Below, one piece after another: positions 49,205 through 58,053 of a stretch of 64,000 bases of DNA. Every line of letters starts with the position of its first letter. Position 1 is the stretch's first letter. The notes beneath the pieces are model-generated. The model searched no databases, was not told the DNA's origin, and was given only the letters and a program-made list of their open reading frames with translations. Made by a program: the position numbers and the translations under genes. Origin of the DNA: UTCHB3 sp964531325 (GTDB taxonomy: Bacteria > Bacteroidota > Ignavibacteria > Ignavibacteriales > Ignavibacteriaceae); assembly GCA_964531325.1 (NCBI GenBank), contig CAZHCW010000020.1, forward strand, positions 4,678-68,677. Direction: 5' to 3'.

Positions 49205-50496
49205 TCTTTACCGGAATAAAGTGGAAATTGTGAACAAAGAGTTTTCACTTCGAGAGATATTTCAGTTAGAATAGTTTCATTTTCATGATTATTTACTGCT
49301 CTGTCAATAAATTCTGCTATTTTAACCATATCATCTTCTTTCATCCCTCTGGTAGTGGAAGCCGGGGTTCCTATTCTGATACCGCTAGTGACAAATGGAC
49401 TTCTTTGATCAAAAGGAACCATGTTTTTATTTACTGTAATTCCGGCTTTGCCAAGAGCAATCTCTGCAGCTTTTCCGCTGATATTTTTATTTGACAAGTC
49501 AACAAGCATTAGATGATTATCTGTACCATTCGAAATTACATGATAATCTTTCTTCACTAATTCTGATGCAAGTTTTTGAGCGTTTGACCTTACTTGTAAT
49601 ACATAATCTTTAAATGAATTTTGTAGAGCTTCACCAAACGCTACACCTTTTGCCATGATAATATGCATAAGCGGACCACCTTGAATGCCCGGCATTATTG
49701 TACTATCAATAAGCTCTGACATCATTTTTGATCTTCCCGTCTTGGGAACGGTGATGCCAAACGGATTTTCAAAATCTTTACCCATCAAAATAACTCCACC
49801 TCTTGGGCCACGGAGTGTTTTGTGAGTAGTGGAAGTAACAAAATGACAATGTTCAAGTGGATTATTTAACAAACCTTTTGCAATCAATCCTGCAGGGTGA
49901 GCCATATCGCACAACAAAAAGGCACCAACTGAATCTGCAATTTCTCTGAATTTTTTATAGTCCCAATCGCGGGAATATGCACTTCCACCGGCAATAATTA
50001 CTTTTGGTTTTTCTTGTTTTGCGAGGGATTCAATTTTGTCATAATCGAGTAAGCCTGTTTCAGCACTTAATTCATATCCGACAGCCTTATAAATCTTACC
50101 TGAGAAGTTAACAGGTGAACCGTGAGTTAAATGACCACCATGAGCCAAACTAAGACCCATTATTTTATCTCCGGGAGAAAGAATAGTCATAAAAACACCC
50201 ATGTTAGCCTGGGAGCCGCTGTGTGGTTGTACATTTACATACTCTGCACCAAAAAGCCTTTTTAATCTTTCACGGGCAATATCCTCTGCCATATCTACAT
50301 ATTCACAGCCACCATAATACCTTTTCCCCGGGTAACCTTCAGCATACTTATTTGTCAGAATTGATCCCGCAGCGGCAAGAACCGCCGGACTGACGCTATT
50401 TTCCGAGGCAATTAGCTCAAGTTTTTCAGTTTGTCTTTTGGTCTCGAGATTCAATACATTTAACATCTCGGGATCATTTTTAAGAAATTCGTACAT
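49201..50496 (-). CDS. glyA: Serine hydroxymethyltransferase
   Basis: 431 residues, the usual length of about 420-435. The PLP lysine is Lys226 in TTHKTLRGPRGG; the HSGSQAN and CDMAHPAGLIA segments are present. It interconverts serine and glycine while charging tetrahydrofolate. It overlaps tatC by 4 bases and is 17 bases after the TPR gene, in the long glgA operon. Confidence 0.96.
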   Translation of the reverse strand: MYEFLKNDPEMLNVLNLETKRQTEKLELIASENSVSPAVLAAAGSILTNKYAEGYPGKRYYGGCEYVDMAEDIARERLKRLFGAEYVNVQPHSGSQANMGVFMTILSPGDKIMGLSLAHGGHLTHGSPVNFSGKIYKAVGYELSAETGLLDYDKIESLAKQEKPKVIIAGGSAYSRDWDYKKFREIADSVGAFLLCDMAHPAGLIAKGLLNNPLEHCHFVTSTTHKTLRGPRGGVILMGKDFENPFGITVPKTGRSKMMSELIDSTIMPGIQGGPLMHIIMAKGVAFGEALQNSFKDYVLQVRSNAQKLASELVKKDYHVISNGTDNHLMLVDLSNKNISGKAAEIALGKAGITVNKNMVPFDQRSPFVTSGIRIGTPASTTRGMKEDDMVKIAEFIDRAVNNHENETILTEISLEVKTLCSQFPLYSGKE

Positions 50497-50513
50497 TATT
50501 CTGATCTCCGTAT

Positions 50514-51740
50514 TTATTGTACAGTTAATTCTATTTCAATCCAGTTATAACAGTTTCCACCCGGTTTCACTTTGTCTCCGGATTTATATCCTTTAGAGAT
50601 AAAGTCTGCCTGTTCGGGCAGGTATTTTTCAATTTCTTCGATCTGTTTTTGTAGCTCGGTCATAGTTGGATCATACCCGAGTGCATTTAAATATCTTTCA
50701 TAGGCAAGTTGATAAACACATTTGTCATCAAACTCAAGTTTACCACATCCCCTTGCTGAATTTTCATAGACAAGTCCTTCATAAAAGAGGGCTCTTCCCC
50801 ATCCATTCCCGACTTCAGAGGCCTTTTTAAAATATTTTACCGCCGCTTGATAGTTGTCTTTTTTTTCAAATAAAACACCAACATTAAAATAATATTCTTT
50901 TACCGTCGAATCAAGTTTTATAAGTGAAAGATAGCCGATAAGCGAATTCTCATCATCCTTTAATTTTTCAGAGCAAAATGTATAAGCTTTCCAGTACTTT
51001 ATCTCGCCCTGCGCTTCTAATGTAAGTCTTTTAAGTAATGGCTGAGCTTCTTTATAATTTTCTTTCTCTATAAATAACGAAGCAAGTGCCCAAATGTTGC
51101 TCATACTCTCAGGTTTCAATGTTAACAATTTCAGTCGGAGTTTTATTAAACCCTGCTCACTCCCTGCCAAATCACTAATCATCTCTCCCCAATTGCTGAC
51201 ACCGGGATATTTTTCCAAAAGATATGTGTAAATATCAAGAATATTAAGAATTGTTGTGGTGTCTTTTAGGTCTGCCCTTGATGCTTTTTCCGAAATCCTT
51301 TGCAATATAACATCATCAACTTTACCGCTTATTTGTAATGCTGATTCGTATAAAGGATAAATTTTTTCAAAAGGCATATCGTAGTATTTGTCTAAAATGA
51401 ATGCTTCATAAACAAAATAGGACAAATTATTTTGGGGGTCTTGATTTCGGAAAGTTAGAAATCTGTCACTTACCTGTGCAGGTGTAATTCCGTGTGAGGT
51501 ATCTCCAACTACATACATTATTACTTCTGCAAACTTGGGATAAAACCACTTGGAATAAGCTGTTACACCCGGAAAGGTCATAAGTCTTTCACCCGTGTTG
51601 AATGCTGAATCATATTCGCCACGAGCTACCTGAGAAGAAAAACGGTTGTACTCATTAAACAAAGAATCAGCAGTCCCGGATAGAACTGCTGAACTCAAAG
51701 TAAAAAAGAAAAAAAGAAGTGTAAAAAGGGATCGTCTCAC
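50514..51740 (-). CDS. Secreted TPR-repeat protein
   Basis: 408 residues. A signal peptide (about 1-21, ending in LSG) is followed by helical tetratricopeptide-like repeats, clearest around residues 200-345 (for example YKEAQPLLKRL and YQAAVKYFKKASEVG). No catalytic motif is seen. It starts 5 bases after the outer-membrane barrel gene, so a shared role in the periplasm, possibly as a scaffold, is inferred. I do not recognise a named family. Confidence 0.75.
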   Translation of the reverse strand: MRRSLFTLLFFFFTLSSAVLSGTADSLFNEYNRFSSQVARGEYDSAFNTGERLMTFPGVTAYSKWFYPKFAEVIMYVVGDTSHGITPAQVSDRFLTFRNQDPQNNLSYFVYEAFILDKYYDMPFEKIYPLYESALQISGKVDDVILQRISEKASRADLKDTTTILNILDIYTYLLEKYPGVSNWGEMISDLAGSEQGLIKLRLKLLTLKPESMSNIWALASLFIEKENYKEAQPLLKRLTLEAQGEIKYWKAYTFCSEKLKDDENSLIGYLSLIKLDSTVKEYYFNVGVLFEKKDNYQAAVKYFKKASEVGNGWGRALFYEGLVYENSARGCGKLEFDDKCVYQLAYERYLNALGYDPTMTELQKQIEEIEKYLPEQADFISKGYKSGDKVKPGGNCYNWIEIELTVQ

Positions 51741-51745
51741 ATAAA

Positions 51746-52996
51746 TCAGTATTCAGTTCTTAAAAACCATAGTTCACCTATACTAAGACCAACCACTAAT
51801 TTAATGGTATTATCTTTCACAACATTTGCTACAGCACTTGTGTTAAAGGAATAAAGAACACCAAGATCAACATAATTAGCCGGAGAAAGTGGTATGGAGA
51901 TTCCTGCACCTGCAGACATCCTGTAAGAAGACTCTCCACCGATGAGATAAGGTAATTTTTCGTAACTTAATCCAAATCTATAAGAAAGATCGGGTTCAAA
52001 AACTGCAGCTTTTGCCTGTGGTACATATTCAAATCCAAGACTCGCCTTGAATGTATTTGTTAAAGTTTGTGGAGCAGTATTAGTCATATAATACTCTGAC
52101 CACGATTGCGATACGAAATCACCAAATATTTTAGTTCTCGGATTAAATTTTAATGAAAATCCGGCAAAAAATCTTGCGGGTACACTTGACTCAACATCTC
52201 CACTCGCAGAAGTATCATGAATCCCAAAATTATTAACTGAATACGAAGCGTAATCGCCTTTTAATTTTGTTTTGAGACTATATCCGGCGGAAAGTCTAAG
52301 TTCTTCCAATCCTGAAATTTTTAAGTATTCATTAAGATTGTTTGATATCAGTCCAAATGTTGCACCAAATCCTTTAAAGTTTTGCTCTTTTGCAAAATTC
52401 CCATCAAGAACCGAGGAGTTAAAAAATTTGAGATCAGCCTGGTATTCATAATGTCCCATGTAAAAATCTCCCGAACCGCCAATGTTCCAGCCAAAAGGAA
52501 GTCGATATGAAGTACCGAGGAAGATTTTGGTTAATCCTCCGTCATAATAATATTCTTCTTTGTAAGTCGAAGGGACATAAGAACCTGCCCCTGCGATGTT
52601 TCCATCTCTTGAGCCTTCAAAGCTGACATCAGAATATTTGTTTACTCCAAAAACAATTCCCACACCGTGTTCGTGGCTGACGGGAAAACCGATATTGAAA
52701 CCGGGAAAATATGAACCGCCGTAATAACTGTTTTTCCCACCTCCTGAAACAAATGATGCTTCAAGAACCTGGCCGAAGTCAACTCGTGTAAGAACAAAAC
52801 TACCATATGATGCCGGATTAAATATGTTAATTCTGTCGTCGTCATAATTGGCAGTACCGAGATCACCCGAAGTTAAGTTCCTTGCTGTGGTTCCATAAAT
52901 CAGTGTTCCTGCTCCATTTCTGGAATTAATGGAATTAACTTGAGCAAAGGAGATTGATGAAAATAAAATAATAGTTGCGAATATAAATAATCTCAT
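51746..52996 (-). CDS. Outer-membrane beta-barrel protein (FadL/PorQ-like)
   Basis: 416 residues. A signal peptide (1-18, ending SFAQ) is followed by alternating polar and hydrophobic strands with many Tyr, Gly and Phe and a C-terminal aromatic (EY) residue, as expected for a barrel. The early GTTARNLTSGDLGTA and INIFNPAS segments resemble OmpP1/FadL or PorV/PorQ-type barrels of Bacteroidota. The substrate or secretion role is unknown. It sits between a lipoprotein gene and a TPR gene, with 5- to 6-base gaps. Confidence 0.7.
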   Translation of the reverse strand: MRLFIFATIILFSSISFAQVNSINSRNGAGTLIYGTTARNLTSGDLGTANYDDDRINIFNPASYGSFVLTRVDFGQVLEASFVSGGGKNSYYGGSYFPGFNIGFPVSHEHGVGIVFGVNKYSDVSFEGSRDGNIAGAGSYVPSTYKEEYYYDGGLTKIFLGTSYRLPFGWNIGGSGDFYMGHYEYQADLKFFNSSVLDGNFAKEQNFKGFGATFGLISNNLNEYLKISGLEELRLSAGYSLKTKLKGDYASYSVNNFGIHDTSASGDVESSVPARFFAGFSLKFNPRTKIFGDFVSQSWSEYYMTNTAPQTLTNTFKASLGFEYVPQAKAAVFEPDLSYRFGLSYEKLPYLIGGESSYRMSAGAGISIPLSPANYVDLGVLYSFNTSAVANVVKDNTIKLVVGLSIGELWFLRTEY

Positions 52997-53002
52997 TTTA
53001 GC

Positions 53003-54190
53003 CTAATCAATTTTGGAGTAGGTAACAATCAGCCTGGGTTTTAATCCGGCTGCAGCATTTGAATTTTTAAGATAGATGGTCTCAAGTCCTTCAACAGGAT
53101 TTGATGTACTCAACACAAACCCCAGGTTCTTTTTGTTAGCATGAACTTGTCGCATCACGGTTGTCAGATTCCCGGAATATTTTCCCGAAGAGTAAAAAAG
53201 AGTTGCCGTGATAAGCGAATTGGTAGTAAACACTGAATCTGAAGTTAAAGTCTCAATTATTCCGAGTGAAAGCGATTTTAATCCACTATTACCAATAACC
53301 TGTTTTGTGGTATCAGCCACTAACACGATCTCAGCATTGTTAATAAAAGCATTTGCTGGAATAGAGGAAAGGTCAAAAAAGAGTCTTGACTGAAGTGTGG
53401 TCCCGCTTTTTACAACTATTTCATCAACAGCGAGTGATGGGGTTGCGTCCTCAACCAAATGTGCATCCGATAGTGTTCTGAAACTGATAGTTGTGTCTTT
53501 GTTTGTTGAAAGATATCTAAACTTCAGTTCTATTTTGGGAGCATTCTCACCAGTTGCTGAATATCCTTGGAAACCAATTATGTAAGGAGTTGTTGTCTCA
53601 GCCCGAAGTAATAATCCATCATTCTTAAAATTGATTGTATCATAACTGTTTTTCATCCACTGCAGAGCAAGAGAATTGGTTACATTAAAATAATAAAAAG
53701 AATCAGGGGCAGGCTTTGCGGATAAAATATCAGTGAAAAAGTCAACTGAAGGCATACTGTCTATTTTGACTTTTAATGGATCCCATGAAGAAGTAACTCG
53801 ATATCCGTTGATTTGAGCCACCGGAAAAGATTGTAATGTGTCCCCTATGCCGTATACTTTTTTTAAGACAATCCTGGCGGAGAGAAGTGTTATACTGTCT
53901 TTCTTTATTGCATTTATCGTGGTCTCGTCAAAATTAACATTAAATTGTAAAAGTAAAGTTGATTTCACGCCAAGAGCATTTCCCAATAAACAAATCGATG
54001 AGGACCCAAGAGGTAATACTTTTTTAAACGAATTGGAATTTTGGGTGGTATTATCAACTTGAGAATCGTAAACTTTTACTTTAATCAAGTCGTTACCCAA
54101 CTCATCAACCCCTATCGGAGAAGGTGCATCTGAACAACCGGTCAAATAAACCGCTAATACAAGGAGAACAATAAATTTAATTTTCAGCAA
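53003..54190 (-). CDS. Lipoprotein with DNRLRE/DUF4270-like beta domains
   Basis: 395 residues. The lipobox LTGC places the acylated cysteine at residue 19. The remainder is beta-rich, with strings such as LLLQFNV and IVLKKV that resemble DNRLRE or DUF4270 modules of Bacteroidota surface proteins. No catalytic motif is seen. Its start overlaps the gmhB-like gene by 7 bases. With the barrel and TPR genes that follow it may form an envelope module, which is inference. Confidence 0.65.
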   Translation of the reverse strand: MLKIKFIVLLVLAVYLTGCSDAPSPIGVDELGNDLIKVKVYDSQVDNTTQNSNSFKKVLPLGSSSICLLGNALGVKSTLLLQFNVNFDETTINAIKKDSITLLSARIVLKKVYGIGDTLQSFPVAQINGYRVTSSWDPLKVKIDSMPSVDFFTDILSAKPAPDSFYYFNVTNSLALQWMKNSYDTINFKNDGLLLRAETTTPYIIGFQGYSATGENAPKIELKFRYLSTNKDTTISFRTLSDAHLVEDATPSLAVDEIVVKSGTTLQSRLFFDLSSIPANAFINNAEIVLVADTTKQVIGNSGLKSLSLGIIETLTSDSVFTTNSLITATLFYSSGKYSGNLTTVMRQVHANKKNLGFVLSTSNPVEGLETIYLKNSNAAAGLKPRLIVTYSKID

Positions 54191-54765
54191 GCGGAAGCTC
54201 CGGATTTAATTTTTAAAATTAGCTTTGCAGATTCGTAAAGATTTAAACATGCAAAATTTGGCAATTTATTTTTGTCCTGCAAGACAGAAATATGCTCACT
54301 ACCATTTCCGGTACCTACTAATATTGTTTTTATTCCGGCATTGTGTCCGGTTATAACATCTGCCTCGCTGTCTCCAATAAGGAAGGAGTGTAAAATATCG
54401 ATATCATAACGAGCCCTGGCTTGATCAATCATACCGGTACCGGGTTTTCGGCAGTCACATTTACCTTCGCTACCAAATGATTCGTGATGTGGGCAATAGA
54501 AAAAATGATCGACGGCGACAGAAGAAAATTGTTCAAGAAGTTCGTTAATCCGGGAATTGACGAGACCAACTTGTTCATCGGTTATAAGCCCCCTTGCAAT
54601 ACCTGACTGATTTGAAATCACCAACAGAAGGTACCCTGAATCTTTCAAAAGTTTTAGAGCCGCACCAGCACCCTCAATTAAACGAACTGCTTCAGGATTA
54701 TTTAAATACCCCGGATCGAAATTTATCGTACCGTCGCGGTCAAGAAAAATTGTAGGTTGAGACAT
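54184..54765 (-). CDS. HAD phosphatase, GmhB-like heptose bisphosphatase
   Basis: 193 residues from the ATG at 54765, which shares one base with the glgA stop (TGATG); a longer in-frame start at 54822 lies inside glgA. The HAD motif I is FLDRDGT with Asp9 and Asp11. A zinc site is formed by Cys91, His93 or His94, Cys103 and Cys105 (CPHH...CDC), typical of GmhB; motif IV is GDSEAD with Asp132. GmhB removes a phosphate from glycero-manno-heptose 1,7-bisphosphate for lipopolysaccharide. Histidinol-phosphate phosphatase is a related alternative. Confidence 0.85.
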   Translation of the reverse strand: MSQPTIFLDRDGTINFDPGYLNNPEAVRLIEGAGAALKLLKDSGYLLLVISNQSGIARGLITDEQVGLVNSRINELLEQFSSVAVDHFFYCPHHESFGSEGKCDCRKPGTGMIDQARARYDIDILHSFLIGDSEADVITGHNAGIKTILVGTGNGSEHISVLQDKNKLPNFACLNLYESAKLILKIKSGASAC

Positions 54766-56264
54766 CAAGAGGCAGAAACATTTTTGTAAAGTTCTACATA
54801 CTTTTTGGCGGAGAGTACCCAACTGAAATCGGATTTCATTCCGTTTTTAATTACTGTTTGAAGACCGTCCTTATCCTTATAGAGTGAAAGTGCCTTTTGC
54901 ACTTGAACAATGAGTGCTTTTGTGGAATATTCTTCAAACACAAAGCCATTTGGAGCAGAGTCGCCGGAAGACATATCCACAACGGTGTCTGTTAAGCCAC
55001 CAGTCTTTCTTACAATTGGAATTGTTCCATACAGGAGTGAATACATCTGATTCAACCCGCAAGGTTCGGTTTTGGAAGGCATTAACAAAAAATCGGAACC
55101 GGCTTCAATAAGATGTGCCAATTCATCATTAAAACCAAGATAACATGCAAACCTGGCAGGATATTTTTTTGTAAATTCGTCAAAAATGTTGAGATATTTC
55201 AATTCACCGGTACCAAGTAAAACTATCTGCATGTCGTGTTTCATTAATTCAGGAAGACTCTGAGCGATCAGGTCGATCCCTTTATAATCATAAAGACGGG
55301 AGATTATACTAAACACCGGTGTACCGTTATTGTAACTTAACCCAAACCGTTCAACAAGATTTTTTTTGTTGAAATATTTGTTCTCCAAAGTCTTTAATTC
55401 ATAATTTTTCACAATGAACTTGTCAGTTGCCGGATTCCAAATCGCACGATCCACTCCGTTAATCACCCCAAAGAAATCTTTTTTTCTACTATTTAAAACC
55501 TCATTAAGCCCACTACTTAAAGCCGGGTTGGTTAAAACTTCGTCTCTGTATCCCGGGCTAACCGTATTAATGAAGTCGGAAAAAATAATTCCGGCTTTCA
55601 TGAAGTTCAGTTTTCCATTGTGAAGAAGATGTTCATCTGTGTTAAATTCTTCGTCAAGTCCTGTTTTTTTGAAGGATTCGACCGGAAAATCACCCCCATA
55701 CTCAAAGTTATGAAAGGTTGTTAATGATTTAGTTTTTTTGAAGATTTCGTCATTTTTATAAATTGTTTTGAGGAATGCGGGAACAAGCGATGTCTGCCAG
55801 TCATTGGAATGGATAATATCAGGAACCCAGCCCAATTTTTTAATAAGTTCAAAAACACCTCGACAAAAAAGAACAAACCGCTCATCATTGTCAGAATAGT
55901 TCTGACCCGTCATGGGATCTACATAAAGACTTTTTCTTTTGCCAAAGTATTCCTCATTATCGAGAAAATAAACCTGAACGCGGTTTCTTATATTTGGAAG
56001 GAAAGAGGATTTAACGGAGAATAAGACTTCCTTTTCGCCCAGTTTAACAGAAAAATCTTTTAAACGGACTACATCGTGAATCTTAAATTTACGGGTATCT
56101 ATAGCGCCATACCTCGGCACAACGATTCTTACCTCGTGACCAAGCGCTGCGAGTTCCTTCGGTAAGGACGCAGAAACATCAGCTAACCCTCCGGTTTTAA
56201 CGAATGGAAAGAGTTCTGATGTGATGAAGAGTATTTTGTATTTTTTTCCTGAAGCCATCTTCAA
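54765..56264 (-). CDS. glgA: Glycogen synthase (ADP-glucose type)
   Basis: 499 residues, GT5 family, GT-B fold. The ADP-glucose-binding KTGGLADV motif is at 23-30, and the C-terminal YGTIPIVRKTGGLTDTV region holds the second GGL loop and the acidic catalytic residue region EPCGLNQ. It extends alpha-1,4-glucan chains. It starts the leftward operon that continues to 47451; a TATTTTTG element lies 15 bases upstream of the start. Confidence 0.93.
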   Translation of the reverse strand: MKMASGKKYKILFITSELFPFVKTGGLADVSASLPKELAALGHEVRIVVPRYGAIDTRKFKIHDVVRLKDFSVKLGEKEVLFSVKSSFLPNIRNRVQVYFLDNEEYFGKRKSLYVDPMTGQNYSDNDERFVLFCRGVFELIKKLGWVPDIIHSNDWQTSLVPAFLKTIYKNDEIFKKTKSLTTFHNFEYGGDFPVESFKKTGLDEEFNTDEHLLHNGKLNFMKAGIIFSDFINTVSPGYRDEVLTNPALSSGLNEVLNSRKKDFFGVINGVDRAIWNPATDKFIVKNYELKTLENKYFNKKNLVERFGLSYNNGTPVFSIISRLYDYKGIDLIAQSLPELMKHDMQIVLLGTGELKYLNIFDEFTKKYPARFACYLGFNDELAHLIEAGSDFLLMPSKTEPCGLNQMYSLLYGTIPIVRKTGGLTDTVVDMSSGDSAPNGFVFEEYSTKALIVQVQKALSLYKDKDGLQTVIKNGMKSDFSWVLSAKKYVELYKNVSAS

Positions 56265-56278
56265 AAAATTGTTGTTTA

Positions 56279-56286
56279 CAAAAATA
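56279..56286 (-). promoter_or_regulatory. Possible -7 promoter element for the glgA operon
   Basis: TATTTTTG on the minus strand, ending 15 bases before the ATG at 56264, fits TAnnTTTG. It follows a T-rich stretch closely similar to the one before the MFS gene. No TTTG partner is obvious. Confidence 0.4.
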
Positions 56287-56384
56287 CAAAAAAAAAAGAA
56301 CCCTTCCTAAATATCCTTTACTTATTTCCATTTATCTCTTATATTTATTGTTTGTTTTATTTCGAAATCATAGAACTAATTTAT

Positions 56385-56795
56385 ATGAATCCAAGAACTT
56401 TCTCTCTACTTTTGATCATAATGTCAATGACCCTGGCGGCACAGGAACAGGATGTTAAATTTTATCAGGGGTCACCCTCCCTCACAGCTGAGGCCACTCC
56501 ATGGTATTCTTATTCTTCCGATAAGATATCTGCAAATATTGTAAAGTTTTATACGGATGGTTTCAGAGTTTCGCTGGGTGCTACCAACAGCCAGGATGAA
56601 GCATTACTAATAAAACGGGAACTTGAGTTTAAACTTGGTATCGATCTGCTTTACATATATAAGGATAAAGATAAATATCTGCTGCGATTAGGTGATTTCA
56701 TTGATAATGGATCAGCAAGGTTGATGATGTTTCAATTACAACAATTGGGGTACACTAAAGCCCGTGTTATTGAAGATAAAGTTTTTGTGTTTTAA
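56385..56795 (+). CDS. Secreted SPOR-like domain protein
   Basis: 136 residues from the ATG at 56385; the frame extends upstream to 56352, but the shorter form gives a good signal peptide (1-20, ending LAAQ). The second half (about 60-135) has a SPOR-like pattern: FRVSLGATNSQDEAL, then YLLRLGDFIDNGSARLMMFQL, then a final hydrophobic strand. SPOR domains bind denuded glycan in peptidoglycan. This match is by eye and weak. It lies 2 bases before hutI. Confidence 0.65.
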   Translation: MNPRTFSLLLIIMSMTLAAQEQDVKFYQGSPSLTAEATPWYSYSSDKISANIVKFYTDGFRVSLGATNSQDEALLIKRELEFKLGIDLLYIYKDKDKYLLRLGDFIDNGSARLMMFQLQQLGYTKARVIEDKVFVF

Positions 56796-56797
56796 TT

Positions 56798-58042
56798 ATG
56801 CTAAAAAGATTTGCTAATGCCTCACAGATTGTTACAGTTGATTCTTTTGGTACCGGAAGAAAAAAAGGAAACGACGCTTCCGGTCTGAATACCCTCTCTG
56901 GTCACGATCTTATTGTAGAAAATGGTCTTGTAAAAGATTTTATCCCCTCCTGTTCCTCATTAACTACACCACACCGCACAGTAGATGTGAAGGGAAAAGT
57001 TATTACCCCAGGATTTGTTGAATGCCATACTCATTCACTTTGTGCCGGTGATCGATCTGCGGAATACAGAATGAAACTTGAAGGTAGAACCTATGAAGAT
57101 ATCGCTGCTATGGGCGGCGGAATTGTGTCATCTGTGAAAGCGATCAGAGAAACTTCTGAATCAGAGTTATTACCTCTTCTGTTAAAAAGAATCGATAACT
57201 TTATTTCCCAGGGTGTTACCTCACTTGAAATTAAGAGTGGTTACGGATTAAGTTATGAAGCAGAGTTGAAAATGTTAAGAGTGATAATGAAGGCTGCTTT
57301 ACAACGGAATATAAATATAATCCCCTGTTTTCTGGGTGCGCACACTGTCCCCTCAGAATATAAACAGGATCGTAATGAATACCTCTCAATTTTAATTAAC
57401 CAACTTTTACCCCGGATTAAAGCAGAAAACCTATCAAACAGATGTGATGCATTTTGTGAGAGTTCCGCTTTTTCTCCGAATGAAGTGGAACAAGTTTTTA
57501 AAGTTGCGAAATCACTCGGTTTTAATCTGACTCTTCATACTGAACAATTTAATAATATCGGTGGAATTGAGCTTGCTCTAAAAATGAATGCTCTGAGTGT
57601 TGATCATCTTGAGGTTCTAAGGAATGATCAGATAAATTTATTTGTCGATTCAAAAACAGTTGCTGTGTTGCTTCCCGGTGTTTCTTATACCCTCGATTAC
57701 TCATATGCCCCGGCAAGAGAACTTATAGATGCGGGTGTTGCAGTTGCATTGGCAACCGACTATAACCCCGGAACTTCCAATATAAATTCAATATTTCTTA
57801 TAATGAGTCTTGCTGCCCGTAAGTTAAAAATGACTTCAGAAGAAATTCTTTCAGCCTACACCATCAATTCGGCTGCCGCGCTTGGAATATCAAATGTTAC
57901 AGGGAGTATTGAACAAGGTAAATCAGCAGACCTCGCAATTCTTGATATTTCAAACTACGAACAAATAATTTATAATACCGCTCAAAATTTTAATCAGATG
58001 ACTGTTAAGTCAGGAAAAATCATCTACAATAAAACCAATTGA
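56798..58042 (+). CDS. hutI: Imidazolonepropionase
   Basis: 414 residues, amidohydrolase superfamily. Metal ligands His77 and His79 are in ECHTHSLCAG; the ring-binding GDRSAEY, TLHTEQF and the Asp-containing LATDYNPGTS segments follow. It opens imidazolone-5-propionate to formiminoglutamate, the third step of histidine breakdown. hutH, hutU and hutG are not in the window. The next frame (namZ) starts 11 bases after its stop. Confidence 0.93.
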   Translation: MLKRFANASQIVTVDSFGTGRKKGNDASGLNTLSGHDLIVENGLVKDFIPSCSSLTTPHRTVDVKGKVITPGFVECHTHSLCAGDRSAEYRMKLEGRTYEDIAAMGGGIVSSVKAIRETSESELLPLLLKRIDNFISQGVTSLEIKSGYGLSYEAELKMLRVIMKAALQRNINIIPCFLGAHTVPSEYKQDRNEYLSILINQLLPRIKAENLSNRCDAFCESSAFSPNEVEQVFKVAKSLGFNLTLHTEQFNNIGGIELALKMNALSVDHLEVLRNDQINLFVDSKTVAVLLPGVSYTLDYSYAPARELIDAGVAVALATDYNPGTSNINSIFLIMSLAARKLKMTSEEILSAYTINSAAALGISNVTGSIEQGKSADLAILDISNYEQIIYNTAQNFNQMTVKSGKIIYNKTN

Positions 58043-58053
58043 AAGATTCTGAT

